64,000 nt of DNA, from NCBI RefSeq assembly GCF_003057745.1, contig NZ_QBJD02000005.1, forward strand, positions 246,777 through 310,776, given 5' to 3'. Made by a program: the position numbers and the translations under genes. This document shows positions 45,429-55,759 of the stretch, in pieces. The DNA comes from Enterobacter sp. RIT418 (lineage in GTDB: Bacteria > Pseudomonadota > Gammaproteobacteria > Enterobacterales > Enterobacteriaceae). The notes beneath the pieces were generated by a model. The model worked only from the letters and a program-made list of their open reading frames with translations, made no database searches and was not told where the DNA came from. Numbering within the stretch: position 1 is the first letter of the stretch; the number at the start of each line of letters is the position of its first letter.

Positions 45429-46688
45429 CTACGCCTCCTGCTCCACCAGCTCCGCGCCTTCCTCCAGCAGCCCCTCATTCTGCGCCAGCATCGCCGTCGC
45501 AATCCCATTTCCCAGCACGTTAATCGCCGAGCGGCCCATGTCGAGGAAATGATCGATACCCATCAGCAGCAAAATGCCCGCCACCGGAATATTAAAGCTC
45601 GGAATGGTGGCCGCCAGCACCACCAGCGCCGAACGCGGCACGCCCGCGATCCCCTTAGACGCCAGCATCAGTGTCAGCATCAGTACCGCCACCTCGGTAA
45701 AGCTCAGGTGAATGTTGTACGCCTGGGCGATGAACATTGAGGCAAACGAGCAGTACACCATCGAACCGACCAGGTTAAAGGAGTAGCCGATCGGCAGTAC
45801 GAACGACACGATGTTGCGCGAGCAGCCGAAGCGCACGAGCTGCTCCAGCGTTTTCGGGTAGGCCGCTTCTGAACTGCTGGTGGTAAACGCGACCAGCACC
45901 GGATCTTTCAGCATGCTGACCAGGCGGAAAATCTCGCGCTTCAGCACCATGTAGCCGACCGCCAGCAGCACCAGGCAGGTGAGGATAATGGCCGCATAAT
46001 ATCCGCCAATAAACGAGGCGTAGTTAAGCAGAATGCCCAGCCCCTGCGTGGCGATAACCGACGAAATGGCGGCGAATATCGCCAGCGGCGCAACGTACAT
46101 CACGTAGCCGGTCACCTTCAGCATAATGTGCGACACCACGTCGAGCGCGGCAACGAGCGGCGCGTTGAACTTTTCGCCCAGCGATGCGCCGCCAATGCCG
46201 AAGAACATCGAGAACACCACGATTTGCAGGATCTCGTTATCGGCCATTGCCCCTACGATGCTGGTGGGGATCGTATGGGATAAAAAGCCCTTCAGCGTCA
46301 TGCCGCCCACGGCAAGCCCGGTCTCTACGGACTCCGTTGGAATGGTCAGGTTCAGGCCGCTGCCCGGCTGTTCAAGGGTGACGATAAAAAGCCCGACCAG
46401 GATCGACAGTACCGATGAGCTGATAAACCACACCATCGCCTTGCCGCCGACGCGGCCAATGGTCGAGGTTTCGCCAAGCTTCATAATCCCTACCGTCAGC
46501 GTGCTAAACACCAGCGGGGCGATCACCATCTTGATCAGCCGAAGGAAGATATCCGTCAGGAGGGTAATATTTTCCGACCAGCCTTTAATCGCTTCCTGCG
46601 AGGCATATTCGTGAATCGCCGCCCCGGAAAGAATGCCCGCCAGCATAAATATCACGATGAAGAGAGTGAGTTTGTTTGCACTTGCCAC
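45429..46688 (-). CDS. Dicarboxylate/amino-acid:cation symporter (DAACS family)
   Basis: A 419-residue inner-membrane symporter of the GltP/DctA family, which takes up dicarboxylates or acidic amino acids with H+ or Na+. It has eight membrane helices plus two hairpin loops, and conserved parts FLRLIKMVIAPLVFSTLTVG, FTTSSSEAAYPKTLEQL (serine-rich HP1), LPIGYSFNLVGSM and MGIDHFLDMGRSAINVLGN. I choose GTG 46688 with AGAGGA upstream; 30 further in-frame codons up to 46778 look like leader sequence. It is inserted between cheW and the archaic fimbrial operon. Substrate unknown. Confidence 0.88.
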   Translation of the reverse strand: MASANKLTLFIVIFMLAGILSGAAIHEYASQEAIKGWSENITLLTDIFLRLIKMVIAPLVFSTLTVGIMKLGETSTIGRVGGKAMVWFISSSVLSILVGLFIVTLEQPGSGLNLTIPTESVETGLAVGGMTLKGFLSHTIPTSIVGAMADNEILQIVVFSMFFGIGGASLGEKFNAPLVAALDVVSHIMLKVTGYVMYVAPLAIFAAISSVIATQGLGILLNYASFIGGYYAAIILTCLVLLAVGYMVLKREIFRLVSMLKDPVLVAFTTSSSEAAYPKTLEQLVRFGCSRNIVSFVLPIGYSFNLVGSMVYCSFASMFIAQAYNIHLSFTEVAVLMLTLMLASKGIAGVPRSALVVLAATIPSFNIPVAGILLLMGIDHFLDMGRSAINVLGNGIATAMLAQNEGLLEEGAELVEQEA

Positions 46689-47123
46689 GAAAAAAAGATC
46701 CTCTGATGCGCGTAAGATTTCATCTGCGCTAATACATGCACATTTATTATTATTTAAACGCAGTGATTTATTCATCATATAAATTGAAGTAAAGCGGGGT
46801 GGGTTACAACTTGTTTTTAATTTTTATTAGTTTTGTTGCTTACCGGGTGAGGATATATTGTGATGCTTATCACGTTTCATGAGATATATCGTCTGCGCCT
46901 GCAAGGTAAACATGCCGGTTTAAGAGGTTAATTATTTGATTTAAATCAAATTTTGGCGTCAATACGGTGAAAGTTGTAGGGCAAGCGTGGGAAGTGGTTG
47001 AAGTCATCTCCATAAACTAAATTCTCCATAACCCCCTCGAAGGAGAGTTAAGCGGGGCTAACATATTGAGCAGTATAAATAAAATGTGGAAAGCGAACGG
47101 AAACTTCTTCTGGAGGGTGGTAA
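46689..47123. other. Divergent intergenic region, symporter / archaic fimbrial operon
   Basis: About 435 bp, AT-rich in the middle. It holds a CRP-like site (46859-46874) and presumably both promoters. No RNA gene or invertible-element repeats were recognised. Confidence 0.5.
46859..46874. promoter_or_regulatory. CRP-like site
   Basis: TGTGA-TGCTTA-TCACG matches the CRP consensus in nine of ten core bases. It is 171 bp from the symporter start and 250 bp from the fimbrial start. Control of the symporter is the more likely role. Confidence 0.65.
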
Positions 47124-47696
47124 ATGAAACGACAACGTCTTTTGATTTGCGCTGGCGCTCTGCTGTCCGGCGGCCTGGCGATGCAGGCGCAGGCGGTCAC
47201 CAGCAGCGGCTCTATCGGCGTCACGCTGACGCTGACGAACGGCTGCCTGATTAACGGCTCGCCGTCGCAAAACGGCATCAACTTCGGGACCCTGGACTTT
47301 GGCACCCATCCCGCAACCTTCTCCACGCTGACGACCCAGCTCACCGGGGCCAGCGGCGGTAATACCTTTACGATCCAGTGTACCACCGCCAGCTACACGG
47401 TCGCGGTTACCGGCAACACCAACACCACCGCGCCCGGCACTGTCGCGGGAACGCCGGGGACGCCGGCACGCTATCTGATCAATACGACCAGCACCACCCG
47501 CGGCGTGGCGTATAGCCTCTATAGCGACAGCGGTTTTAACAACGTTGTTGCCAATAACGCGGCGCTGCCGATCGCCTCTACGGCCAACGGCGTCGATAGC
47601 TATACCCTTTACGGGCGTATAACGGGCGGCGGCAACAGCGTCAGCGTTTTACCGGGGACCTACACCGACACCATCAACGTTAGCGTGAACTACTAG
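47124..47696 (+). CDS. Archaic fimbrial subunit, SCPU domain (CsuA/B-like)
   Basis: A 190-residue secreted pilin with a Sec signal peptide (MKRQRLLICAGALLSGGLAM, cut after AQA). The mature spore-coat-U (SCPU) domain has two cysteines (NGCLI and IQCTT). It ends with the chaperone-binding beta-strand pattern PGTYTDTINVSVNY. First gene of the operon and the most typical pilin, so it is probably the major subunit, like CsuA/B of Acinetobacter. GTG-free ATG start with GGAGG 11 bp upstream. Confidence 0.88.
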   Translation: MKRQRLLICAGALLSGGLAMQAQAVTSSGSIGVTLTLTNGCLINGSPSQNGINFGTLDFGTHPATFSTLTTQLTGASGGNTFTIQCTTASYTVAVTGNTNTTAPGTVAGTPGTPARYLINTTSTTRGVAYSLYSDSGFNNVVANNAALPIASTANGVDSYTLYGRITGGGNSVSVLPGTYTDTINVSVNY

Positions 47697-47709
47697 TCCC
47701 GCGCCTGCC

Positions 47710-48258
47710 ATGAAGGCACTTTTTGCAGGTCTGCGCCGCGGCGCGGAGGGACGCGTACACCCTTTTTTTCTCCTGGCGGCGGCAATCGTGATGATGCCTC
47801 CGGCCGGAGCGGTGACGTCGCAGTCGTTTAAGGTCAGCGCGACGATCGTTCCGGGCTGCTCGGTCACGGCCGGAACCGGGGGAATTTTAGGCACGCTTAA
47901 CTTTGGCACGCATACGGGCGTGGAAAGCGCGCCCGTCAGCACCAGCTTTGTGCCCAACGGCGCGCTGTCGATTGCCTGCACGCCGGGCGTGGCGCTTAGC
48001 ATGAGCATTGACGGCGGGAAGTATTACTCCTCCGTGCGGCGTATGCAGATAGCGGGCGGAACCAGCGTGGTGGGGTATCGGCTTTACAGCAATAGCTCGC
48101 TGGCGGCGAACAGCGAAATCGGGGTCAACCAGCCGGTGGCCGTGACCTATACCAACAGCAACAATATTGCGCTGCCGCTGTTTGGCGTCGCGCTCCTGAC
48201 GGGGTTTAGCCCCGCAGGCACGTATTCAGATCAGCTCACCGTGACCTTGTCATGGTGA
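47710..48258 (+). CDS. Archaic fimbrial minor subunit, SCPU domain (CsuA/CsuB-like)
   Basis: A 182-residue secreted SCPU-domain protein. The signal part is longer than usual (first 34 residues with FFLLAAAIVMMPPAGAV). Two cysteines are at PGCSV and IACTP. The motif LNFGTHTGVESAPVS and the final strand PAGTYSDQLTVTLSW match archaic pilins. It lies 13 bp after the major subunit gene. A minor or adaptor subunit is inferred; Csu has two such genes here, this operon only one. Confidence 0.87.
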   Translation: MKALFAGLRRGAEGRVHPFFLLAAAIVMMPPAGAVTSQSFKVSATIVPGCSVTAGTGGILGTLNFGTHTGVESAPVSTSFVPNGALSIACTPGVALSMSIDGGKYYSSVRRMQIAGGTSVVGYRLYSNSSLAANSEIGVNQPVAVTYTNSNNIALPLFGVALLTGFSPAGTYSDQLTVTLSW

Positions 48259-48274
48259 TTAAGGGAGAACGTTC

Positions 48275-49024
48275 ATGAAGCCATCCTTCACATCCGTCTG
48301 CCTGATAGGCGCGCTAGGGGCGACGGGCTATGCGCACGCCGCCGCGACGATCCTCCTGTGGCCCATCGATCCCTGGCTCGCGCCGGACACTCGGGCCACG
48401 GAGCTGTGGATCCAGAACCAGGGCAACGCCGCCACGACGATGCAGGTGCGCATCGTGCGCTGGCGCCAGGAAAATGGCTTCGAGCGCTACGCCGCCCAGC
48501 AGGAGGTGGTGGCCAGCCCGCCGATCGTCACCATCGATAAAGGGGCCAAGCAGCTTATCCGGCTGATCAAGCAGGGCAACGTTGCGCCCGGCGTTGAACA
48601 GGCCTACCGCATTATCGTGGATGAGATCCCCCAGCCCGCGTCCACGGCCGAGCCCGCTATTGGCCTCAAGCTCCAGATGCGCTACTCCATTCCGCTGTTC
48701 GCGTACGGGCAGGGGATCGAAACCCTAAAAGAGGGGGCGCACCACGCGCTGGTGGAAACCCGAAATCTGAGCTGGCGGGTGGCGCAGGAGGACGGTCATC
48801 CGGTGCTGGAGGTCCGCAACCAGGGGGATGTCCACGTTAAGCTGAGCCAGGTGTCGCTCACGCAGAACGGGCAGACGCGCACGGTGGCCGAGGGGCTGCT
48901 CGGCTATGTCCTGCCGGACAGCACCCGCCGCTGGCCGATACCCGCCGGGATCCGCCAGCCCAGCCAGCTGAGTGCGCAAATTAATGCCAGGGATACGCTA
49001 TGGCAGTCGCCCCCCGTCAACTGA
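48275..49024 (+). CDS. Archaic fimbrial periplasmic chaperone (CsuC-like)
   Basis: A 249-residue periplasmic chaperone with signal peptide (ending AHA). Two Ig-like domains follow: domain 1 from ILLWPIDPWLAPDTRATELW with PPIVTIDKGAKQLIRLI, domain 2 from about 150. The sequence has the archaic-type N-terminus rather than the FimC/PapD consensus. It donates a strand to pilins and hands them to the usher. It overlaps the usher gene by 25 bp. Confidence 0.9.
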   Translation: MKPSFTSVCLIGALGATGYAHAAATILLWPIDPWLAPDTRATELWIQNQGNAATTMQVRIVRWRQENGFERYAAQQEVVASPPIVTIDKGAKQLIRLIKQGNVAPGVEQAYRIIVDEIPQPASTAEPAIGLKLQMRYSIPLFAYGQGIETLKEGAHHALVETRNLSWRVAQEDGHPVLEVRNQGDVHVKLSQVSLTQNGQTRTVAEGLLGYVLPDSTRRWPIPAGIRQPSQLSAQINARDTLWQSPPVN

Positions 49025-51384
49025 AGCCGGCGATGATGATCCTGCTCTGCGTCAGTACGAGTGCCTGGGCCGAAAGCGGCGACGACAGCTTACCGCCGCC
49101 GCCGGGCGCGCAGGCGATGAACGGCGAGGCCGTTTTCCAGCTCGGCATCGTGCTGAACCACTACGATACGGGCCTGGTGGTGCCCGTTACGCAGCGCGAC
49201 GGCGCATTCTTTATCTCCAGCGCCGACCTGCTGCGCGCCGGGCTGCCGCCGGAGCATATTCCTGCCGGAGAGGTCAATCTTTCCACGCTATCGCCCGTGC
49301 GGGTGGAGTATGACAGCACCGCGCAGCGCCTGCTGTTGACCGTCCCCCGCGACTGGGTGGCCTCCCGCGTGACCTCCTTTAACGGACAAACCGCCCAAAG
49401 TAAGCCCCACTTCGGCACCGGGGCGCTGCTAAATTACGATTTCTATACCAACCATACCGAGCACGTCGGCGGACAGGCGTCCCTGTGGCATGAGTTTCGC
49501 TACTTCAACGAAAGCGGCTCGCTCTCCTCAACCGGCTACGTGCGTCAAAACTTTACCGGCAGCCAGGGGCAGCAGGAGGGGTACGTACGTTACGACACCA
49601 CGCTGCTGATCACCAACGAAGACGATGCCGTGACCTGGAGCGCGGGGGACGTGATCAGCGATGCGCTAAGCTGGAGCTCCAGCGTGCGCATGGGCGGCAT
49701 CAGCTACGGGCGCGATTTCTCCCTGCGACCGGATCTGGTGACCTGGCCGCTGCCGGAGTTTTCCGGTGACGCGGCGGTGCCGACGTCGGTCGATCTGTTT
49801 ATCAACGGCTACCGCTCCGGCTCAACGCAGCTTCAGCCGGGGCCGTTTACGCTGACCAACCTGCCTTACATCAACGGCGCGGGCGACGCCGTCCTGGTCA
49901 CCACCGACGCGCTGGGCCGTCAGGTCAGCACCACGCTGCCGTTTTACGTCACCAGCGATCTGCTGAAGGCGGGGCTGAGCGACGGGGCCGTTACCCTTGG
50001 GAGCCTGCGGCGAAACTACGGCATAGACAATTTCGACTACGGCCCGGCGGCGGCGAGCGGGTCGTATCGCTACGGGCTGACGGACTGGCTAACGCTGGAA
50101 GGGCACAGCGAAGCGGCGGAGGAGCTGGCGCTCGGCGGCGCGGGCGGCGTCGTAAAGCTTGGCCACTTTGGCGTCGTCAATTCATCCTACACCCGCAGCC
50201 GGATGCGCGGAGACGACGGCGGCCAGGTCAACTGGGGCTATCAGTACAGCACCAGCGCCTTTAGCCTCGCCACCCAGCACAGCCGGCGCGACCGCGGGTT
50301 TGGCAACCTCGCGCTGTACGATCAGCCAACGATCTATGATGAAAACAACGACCCGATCGCCAGCCTGAGCCGCAACACCGATCAGTATTCACTAACCTTT
50401 AACCTCGGACAGTACGGAAACATCGGCGCGGCCTGGATCGGCGTCGAAAGCTTCGACAATCAGAAAACCGAGCTGCTTAACCTCTCCTGGAGCCGCAGCC
50501 TGTGGGGGGCCAGCAATATTTACGTGGCCGGCAGCCGCGACCAGCAGCGCGGCGACTGGACCGTCGCGCTCTCTATTCAGGTGCCGTTTGGCGAGCGCGA
50601 CAGCGCCGCCGTGACCGTTGAGAATACCCCCAGCGCGGGCAACACCCAGCGTATCAACTATAACCACGCCATGCCGTCCGACGGCGGCTTTAGCTGGAAC
50701 ATGGCGTGGGCCAACCAGTCGCGCGCCAGCAACTACCAGCAGGGGACGCTGGGCTGGCGCAACAACAACGTTGAGCTACAGGGCGGCGGTTACGGCGAGC
50801 AGGGCATGATGACCTGGTGGGGCGAGGCGATGGGCTCCCTGGTTCTCATGGACGGCGAAATGTTTGCCGCCAACAAAATCAACGATGCCTTCGTGGTGAT
50901 CAGCACCGACGGCCATCCGGACGTGCCGGTGAGCTATGAAAACCAGCCGGTGGGTAAAACTAACCGCAACGGCTACCTGCTGGTCAGCGGCGTATCGGCC
51001 TATTATCCGGCAAGCTACAGCATTAATACGCTGGATCTTCCCGCGGACACGCGGCTGAAAGAGACCGAGCGGCGCGTGGCTATCCGCCGCCACAGTGGCT
51101 ACCTGGTGGACTTCCCGATGGAGCAGGAGCGGGTGGCCAGCGTGATCCTGCATGACGCGAACGGCGAAGCGATCCCCGTTGGCAGCCAGGTGCGTCGCGC
51201 CTCGCGCCCCAGCGCGGTGGTAGGCTACGACGGCATCGCCTGGCTGGAAAACCTTAGCGACGTCAACGCGCTGGAGATCGCCACGCCGAAGGGGAAACGG
51301 TGCAAGGCGACGCTGACGGTGGGGGCCAACCCCGAGCACAAGCTGCAAACCTACGGGCCGCTGACCTGCCGGGAGGCCCCGTGA
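49000..51384 (+). CDS. Archaic fimbrial outer-membrane usher (CsuD-like)
   Basis: A 794-residue usher, shorter than classical ushers (about 850). A signal peptide ends at AWA. The N-terminal domain is at about 30-130, the 24-strand barrel with plug from about 140 to 640 (LVTWPLPEFSGDAAVPTSVD near the plug), and two C-terminal domains follow, ending in LQTYGPLTC. The motif VDLFINGYRSGSTQLQPGPF is shared with ushers of this group. It secretes and assembles the SCPU pilins. Confidence 0.92.
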   Translation: MAVAPRQLKPAMMILLCVSTSAWAESGDDSLPPPPGAQAMNGEAVFQLGIVLNHYDTGLVVPVTQRDGAFFISSADLLRAGLPPEHIPAGEVNLSTLSPVRVEYDSTAQRLLLTVPRDWVASRVTSFNGQTAQSKPHFGTGALLNYDFYTNHTEHVGGQASLWHEFRYFNESGSLSSTGYVRQNFTGSQGQQEGYVRYDTTLLITNEDDAVTWSAGDVISDALSWSSSVRMGGISYGRDFSLRPDLVTWPLPEFSGDAAVPTSVDLFINGYRSGSTQLQPGPFTLTNLPYINGAGDAVLVTTDALGRQVSTTLPFYVTSDLLKAGLSDGAVTLGSLRRNYGIDNFDYGPAAASGSYRYGLTDWLTLEGHSEAAEELALGGAGGVVKLGHFGVVNSSYTRSRMRGDDGGQVNWGYQYSTSAFSLATQHSRRDRGFGNLALYDQPTIYDENNDPIASLSRNTDQYSLTFNLGQYGNIGAAWIGVESFDNQKTELLNLSWSRSLWGASNIYVAGSRDQQRGDWTVALSIQVPFGERDSAAVTVENTPSAGNTQRINYNHAMPSDGGFSWNMAWANQSRASNYQQGTLGWRNNNVELQGGGYGEQGMMTWWGEAMGSLVLMDGEMFAANKINDAFVVISTDGHPDVPVSYENQPVGKTNRNGYLLVSGVSAYYPASYSINTLDLPADTRLKETERRVAIRRHSGYLVDFPMEQERVASVILHDANGEAIPVGSQVRRASRPSAVVGYDGIAWLENLSDVNALEIATPKGKRCKATLTVGANPEHKLQTYGPLTCREAP

Positions 51385-52346
51385 GGCGCCTGCTGCTGCT
51401 GCTGGTGCTTCTGCTGGCCTCCGGCGGAAGCTGGGCCGCCTGCACTGTCAGCACGGTCAACGCGTCGTTTGGCAGCGTGACCTCCTTTGCGCTGAGCGGT
51501 ACCGGCGAGGTGGAAACCACCGGCACCCTGGTGGTGGCCTGCGATACGGTGCTCAACCTGCTGACCAACGATTCCATCACGCTCACCTACACGGCGGCGT
51601 CGGTGTCGGCCAACGGCCGCGCCACGATGAAGCGCACCGATAACGCCACCGTTCCTGACGTCATTCCCACCCGGCTGTGCGGCCTCTCCGGCTGCGCGAG
51701 CAGCAGCGAGGTGCAAATCAGCAAGACCTATACCTGGGGCGGCAGCACGCTGCTGGGGCTGCTCGGCTCAAAGCAGTACAACATCCCGCTCTACTTCAGG
51801 ACCGTCGCCGGGCAAAACGTCACCGCCGGGCCGTATCAGGTGCTGCTTACCTTCAACATCAACTATAACGTCTGCGCGGTGGGCGCGGCGGGGCTGTGCC
51901 TGACGCCGCAAACCGGCACGGCGACCACCACCATCCTGCTCAATCTGACCGTAACCAACGACTGTAGCGCGATGACTACCCCGGACATCAACTTCAACAG
52001 CGCGCCGCTGGTGCAAAACTTTCCTACCGTCTCGCAGGCGATTGCCGTGACCTGCACCAAGGGCAGCACCTACACCATCGGCATCAACAACGGCGCGAAC
52101 GCGCTGAACAACGTGCGGCGCATGGTGAGCGGCAGCAATGCGATGAGCTACGACATCTATAAAGAAGCCACGACCAACCGCTGGGGCGGCAGCGGGGCGG
52201 AGCGCTGGACCAGCGCCACCTCGTCGCAGGTCAGCACCGACGGGCTGCTGCGCACCTACAACTATACCGCCAAAGTGCTGACCGGCCAGACAACCCCTCC
52301 TGCCGGAACCTACAGCGACACGCTGATCGTTGACGTCGCCTTCTGA
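51381..52346 (+). CDS. Archaic fimbrial tip adhesin, two SCPU domains (CsuE-like)
   Basis: A 321-residue protein starting at GTG 51381, overlapping the usher stop (GTGA), with GGGAGG upstream. The signal peptide is LLLLLVLLLASGGSWA. Two domains follow: an N-terminal SCPU-like domain with Cys pairs (AACTV; VACDT; RLCGLSGCAS), probably the tip adhesin, and a C-terminal pilin domain (DCSAM; VTCTK) ending AGTYSDTLIVDVAF. This two-domain layout is that of CsuE, which binds hydrophobic surfaces by finger-like loops. It ends 26 bp before the tar sigma-28 promoter. Confidence 0.9.
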   Translation: MRRLLLLLVLLLASGGSWAACTVSTVNASFGSVTSFALSGTGEVETTGTLVVACDTVLNLLTNDSITLTYTAASVSANGRATMKRTDNATVPDVIPTRLCGLSGCASSSEVQISKTYTWGGSTLLGLLGSKQYNIPLYFRTVAGQNVTAGPYQVLLTFNINYNVCAVGAAGLCLTPQTGTATTTILLNLTVTNDCSAMTTPDINFNSAPLVQNFPTVSQAIAVTCTKGSTYTIGINNGANALNNVRRMVSGSNAMSYDIYKEATTNRWGGSGAERWTSATSSQVSTDGLLRTYNYTAKVLTGQTTPPAGTYSDTLIVDVAF

Positions 52347-52372
52347 CCCCGCGCTTTTCCCTTTCGCAAATG

Positions 52373-52399
52373 TAAAGTTCCTGTGGCCTGTGCCGATAA
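52373..52399 (+). promoter_or_regulatory. Sigma-28 (FliA) promoter of tar-tap-cheRBYZ
   Basis: TAAAGTTC-N11-GCCGATAA, exact 11-bp spacing, 32 bp before the tar start. It is nearly the FliA consensus. Confidence 0.95.
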
Positions 52400-52430
52400 T
52401 ACCGTTAATAAACCTATAAGAAGGTGTTGT

Positions 52431-54095
52431 ATGTTGAACCGTATACGCGTTGTCACCCTGCTGATGATGGTGCTGGTCATTTTCGCACTTCTTCAGCTCA
52501 TTTCCGGCGGGCTGTTTTTCTCGTCTCTTAAGCAGAATCAGGATAGCTTTGCCGCGTCTAACGACCTGCGCCTGCAGCAGGGCGAACTCACCTCGACCTG
52601 GGACCTGTTGCTGCAAACGCGCATCAACCTCAGCCGCTCCTCCGCGCGGATGATGATGGACCCGGCGAACCAGCAGAGCAGCGCCAAAACCGATCTGCTG
52701 AAAAACGCGCGCGCCACGCTCGCCGACGCCGCGAAACACTACGACGCCTTCAAAAAAATTGCTCCGCAGCCCGCCATGGCGCAGGTGAGCGCCAGCATAG
52801 ATGAAAAATACAACGCCTACTTTGCCGGGCTGACGGAGCTTATCCAGTTCCTGGAGAGTGGGAATATGGACGGCTATTTCGCACAGCCCACGCAGGGAAT
52901 GCAAAACGCTCTCGGCGCGGCGCTGGGCGAGTACGCCAACGCCAGCAGCCAGCTTTACCACAGCGCCTTTTCGCAAAGCCAGAACGACTATCGCTTCGCC
53001 AAATGGCAGATGGCGGTGATGGCCATTGCCCTCGCCGTCGTGCTGCTGGGCGTGTGGTACGGCATTCGCCATATCCTGCTTAACCCGCTGGGGCGCGTCA
53101 TTGCCCATATTCGCGACATTGCCAGCGGTGACCTGACCAAAACGCTGGCGGTGTCCGGGCGCAACGAAATTACCGAGCTTGCCGGCAGCGTCGATCATAT
53201 GCAGCGCGCGCTGGTGGAAACCGTCTCTAACGTGCGCAGCGGGTCGGACGCCATCTACACCGGCACCAGCGAAATTGCGATGGGCAACAACGACCTCTCT
53301 TCACGCACCGAGCAGCAGGCCTCCGCCCTCGAAGAGACCGCGGCGAGCATGGAACAGCTCACCGCGACGGTGAAGCAGAATGCGGATAACGCGCGTCAGG
53401 CCTCTAAGCTTGCCGAAAGCGCCTCCGACACGGCGCAGCGCGGCGGACGCGTAGTGGACGGCGTGGTGAAAACCATGCACGACATTGCCGACAGCTCGAA
53501 GAAAATTGCCGACATCATCAGCGTCATTGACGGCATCGCCTTCCAGACCAACATCCTCGCGCTCAACGCTGCCGTGGAAGCGGCGCGCGCGGGCGAGCAG
53601 GGGCGCGGTTTTGCGGTGGTGGCGGGGGAAGTGCGCAATCTCGCCAGCCGCAGCGCCAACGCGGCGAAAGAAATTAAAGCGCTGATTGAAGACTCCGTCT
53701 CGCGCGTGGATACCGGCTCGGTGCTGGTGGAAAGCGCGGGCGAAACCATGAATGACATCGTGAATGCCGTGACCCGGGTGACGGACATCATGGGGGAAAT
53801 CGCCTCTGCGTCGGACGAGCAGAGCCGGGGTATCGACCAGGTCGCGCTGGCGGTATCGGAAATGGACCGCGTGACGCAGCAAAACGCCGCGCTGGTGCAG
53901 GAATCCGCGACGGCGGCGGCCGCGCTGGAAGAACAGGCGAGCCTGCTCAGGCAGGCCGTCTCGGCCTTCCGCCTGACCTCCACCGTTAACGCGGCCAGCG
54001 CGCAGGCGGCGTATCGCGAACCGGCCTCCGCACCAGCGGCAGCGGGCCCCCGCCATGCCGCGACCGGACAAGAAGAAAACTGGGAAACATTTTGA
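52431..54095 (+). CDS. tar: Methyl-accepting chemotaxis protein Tar (aspartate receptor)
   Basis: A 554-residue receptor (E. coli Tar 553). It has two membrane helices (about 7-30 and 190-212), with a periplasmic four-helix sensor between them. The aspartate-binding arginines Arg64, Arg69 and Arg73 are present ([19 protein letters not shown]). HAMP, methylation helices and the conserved tip [20 protein letters not shown] follow. The C-terminus is NWETF, the CheR/CheB docking pentapeptide. ATG 52431 with AGAAGG upstream is chosen; the frame from 52383 overlaps the promoter. Confidence 0.95.
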   Translation: MLNRIRVVTLLMMVLVIFALLQLISGGLFFSSLKQNQDSFAASNDLRLQQGELTSTWDLLLQTRINLSRSSARMMMDPANQQSSAKTDLLKNARATLADAAKHYDAFKKIAPQPAMAQVSASIDEKYNAYFAGLTELIQFLESGNMDGYFAQPTQGMQNALGAALGEYANASSQLYHSAFSQSQNDYRFAKWQMAVMAIALAVVLLGVWYGIRHILLNPLGRVIAHIRDIASGDLTKTLAVSGRNEITELAGSVDHMQRALVETVSNVRSGSDAIYTGTSEIAMGNNDLSSRTEQQASALEETAASMEQLTATVKQNADNARQASKLAESASDTAQRGGRVVDGVVKTMHDIADSSKKIADIISVIDGIAFQTNILALNAAVEAARAGEQGRGFAVVAGEVRNLASRSANAAKEIKALIEDSVSRVDTGSVLVESAGETMNDIVNAVTRVTDIMGEIASASDEQSRGIDQVALAVSEMDRVTQQNAALVQESATAAAALEEQASLLRQAVSAFRLTSTVNAASAQAAYREPASAPAAAGPRHAATGQEENWETF

Positions 54096-54138
54096 CTGAC
54101 TGTTAAACCGCGGCGGCTGCCGCTTGATGGGAGCGTGG

Positions 54139-55740
54139 ATGTTAAATCGTATTCGTATCTCGACCACACTGTTTTTGATTCTGATTATGTGTGGGGTATT
54201 GCAGGTTGGCAGTAACGGGTTGTCTTTTTGGGCGTTTCGCGATGGTTATCAGAACTTACGGGAAGTCGAGGCGAGTAATCAGCAGCGCTCCGCGCTGGCG
54301 CAAACGCGCGCCGTGCTGCTGCAGGCAAGCACCGCGCTGAACAAGGCGGGGACGTTAACCGCGCTGAGCTATCCGCCGGACGACATCAAGGGGCTGATGG
54401 CGACGGCGCGTACCAGCCTGAAGCAGGCCGACGCGCAGTTTAAGGCGTTTATCGCGCAGGAGGCGGTGAGTGAAAAAGGGAAGGCGCTAAAGGCCGCCAT
54501 GGAGAAAAACTATGCCCGGTGGCACACGGATCTGGAGCATCAGGCCACCTGGCTTGAGAACAACCAGCTTTCTGATTTTCTGACCGCGCCGGTGCAGGAC
54601 TCTCAGGCCGCGTTTGACGGCAGTTTAGACGCCTGGCAGCAGGACATTAACCAGTTCGTCCAGCGCGCGGGTGACGACAGCCGCAAAAGCTACCGCATGT
54701 CGGGCGTGGTGTTCGCCGTGATGGTGATCCTTGCCGCGCTGCTGACCGGCGGCGCGCTGCTCTGGTCGCGCCGGATGATTGTGCAACCGCTGGCGATTAT
54801 CAGCAGCCACTTTGACAGCATTGCGAAGGGCAACCTGGCGCGCCCGGTGGCGGTGTACGGCAAGAACGAGATTTCCGCCATTTTTGCCAGCCTGAAGGCG
54901 ATGCAGGGCGCGCTGCGCGAGACGGTCAGCAACGTGCGTCAGGGCAGCTACGCGATGCACACCGGCATTTCCGAGATTGCGGCGGGCAATAACGACCTTT
55001 CTTCGCGCACCGAGCAGCAGGCGGCATCGCTGGCGCAGACGGCGGCCAGCATGGAGCAGCTTACCGCGACGGTGAGCCAGAACGCCGACAACGCGCGTCA
55101 GGCGTCGGACCTGTCGAAGCAGGCGGCGCTGACGGCGAAGAAGGGCGGCGACCAGGCGTCGCACGTGGCCAGCACCATGCAGGCGATTGCCGCCAGCTCG
55201 CAGAAAATTGGCGACATTATCAGCGTAATTGACGGGATCGCCTTCCAGACCAACATTCTGGCGCTCAACGCCGCGGTTGAGGCCGCGCGGGCGGGCGAGC
55301 AGGGGCGCGGGTTTGCCGTGGTCGCGGGGGAAGTTCGCAGCCTGGCGAGCCGCAGCGCCAACGCGGCGAAAGAGATTAAGGGGCTGATTGAAGAGTCGGT
55401 CACCCGCGTACAGCAGGGGTCGGCGCTGGTGGACACCGCCGCGCAGACCATGACGGAAATCGTCACCTCCGTCACCCGGGTCAACGACATTATGGGCGAG
55501 ATTGCCTCCGCCTCCGACGAGCAGCGCCGGGGCATTGAGCAGGTCGCCCAGGCGGTGAGCCAGATGGACCAGGTGACGCAGCAGAACGCCTCGCTGGTTG
55601 AGGAGGCGGCAGCCGCCACCGGACAGCTGGCGAATCAGGCGGACCATCTTACGGGACTGGTCGCCGTGTTTAACGTGAAAGAGCAGGTCGAAGCAGTAAC
55701 AGAAGTTGGTCGGCCGCAGGCCGTGCCAGTTGTATCCTGA
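54139..55740 (+). CDS. tap: Methyl-accepting chemotaxis protein Tap (dipeptide receptor)
   Basis: A 533-residue receptor, exactly the E. coli Tap length, and similar throughout ([40 protein letters not shown]). In E. coli Tap senses dipeptides through DppA and also pyrimidines. It lacks the NWETF docking tail and ends PVVS, like E. coli Tap. ATG 54139 is the homologous start; ATG 54127 and TTG 54124 are upstream alternatives. It lies 43 bp after tar without its own clear promoter. Confidence 0.95.
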   Translation: MLNRIRISTTLFLILIMCGVLQVGSNGLSFWAFRDGYQNLREVEASNQQRSALAQTRAVLLQASTALNKAGTLTALSYPPDDIKGLMATARTSLKQADAQFKAFIAQEAVSEKGKALKAAMEKNYARWHTDLEHQATWLENNQLSDFLTAPVQDSQAAFDGSLDAWQQDINQFVQRAGDDSRKSYRMSGVVFAVMVILAALLTGGALLWSRRMIVQPLAIISSHFDSIAKGNLARPVAVYGKNEISAIFASLKAMQGALRETVSNVRQGSYAMHTGISEIAAGNNDLSSRTEQQAASLAQTAASMEQLTATVSQNADNARQASDLSKQAALTAKKGGDQASHVASTMQAIAASSQKIGDIISVIDGIAFQTNILALNAAVEAARAGEQGRGFAVVAGEVRSLASRSANAAKEIKGLIEESVTRVQQGSALVDTAAQTMTEIVTSVTRVNDIMGEIASASDEQRRGIEQVAQAVSQMDQVTQQNASLVEEAAAATGQLANQADHLTGLVAVFNVKEQVEAVTEVGRPQAVPVVS

Positions 55741-55759
55741 ATGTGATTGAGAAGGCGCT

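Noticed and set aside
51768..53198. Minus-strand 476-residue ORF over the adhesin and tar
   Set aside because: Crosses the sigma-28 promoter and two well-supported genes; composition is that of an antisense frame.
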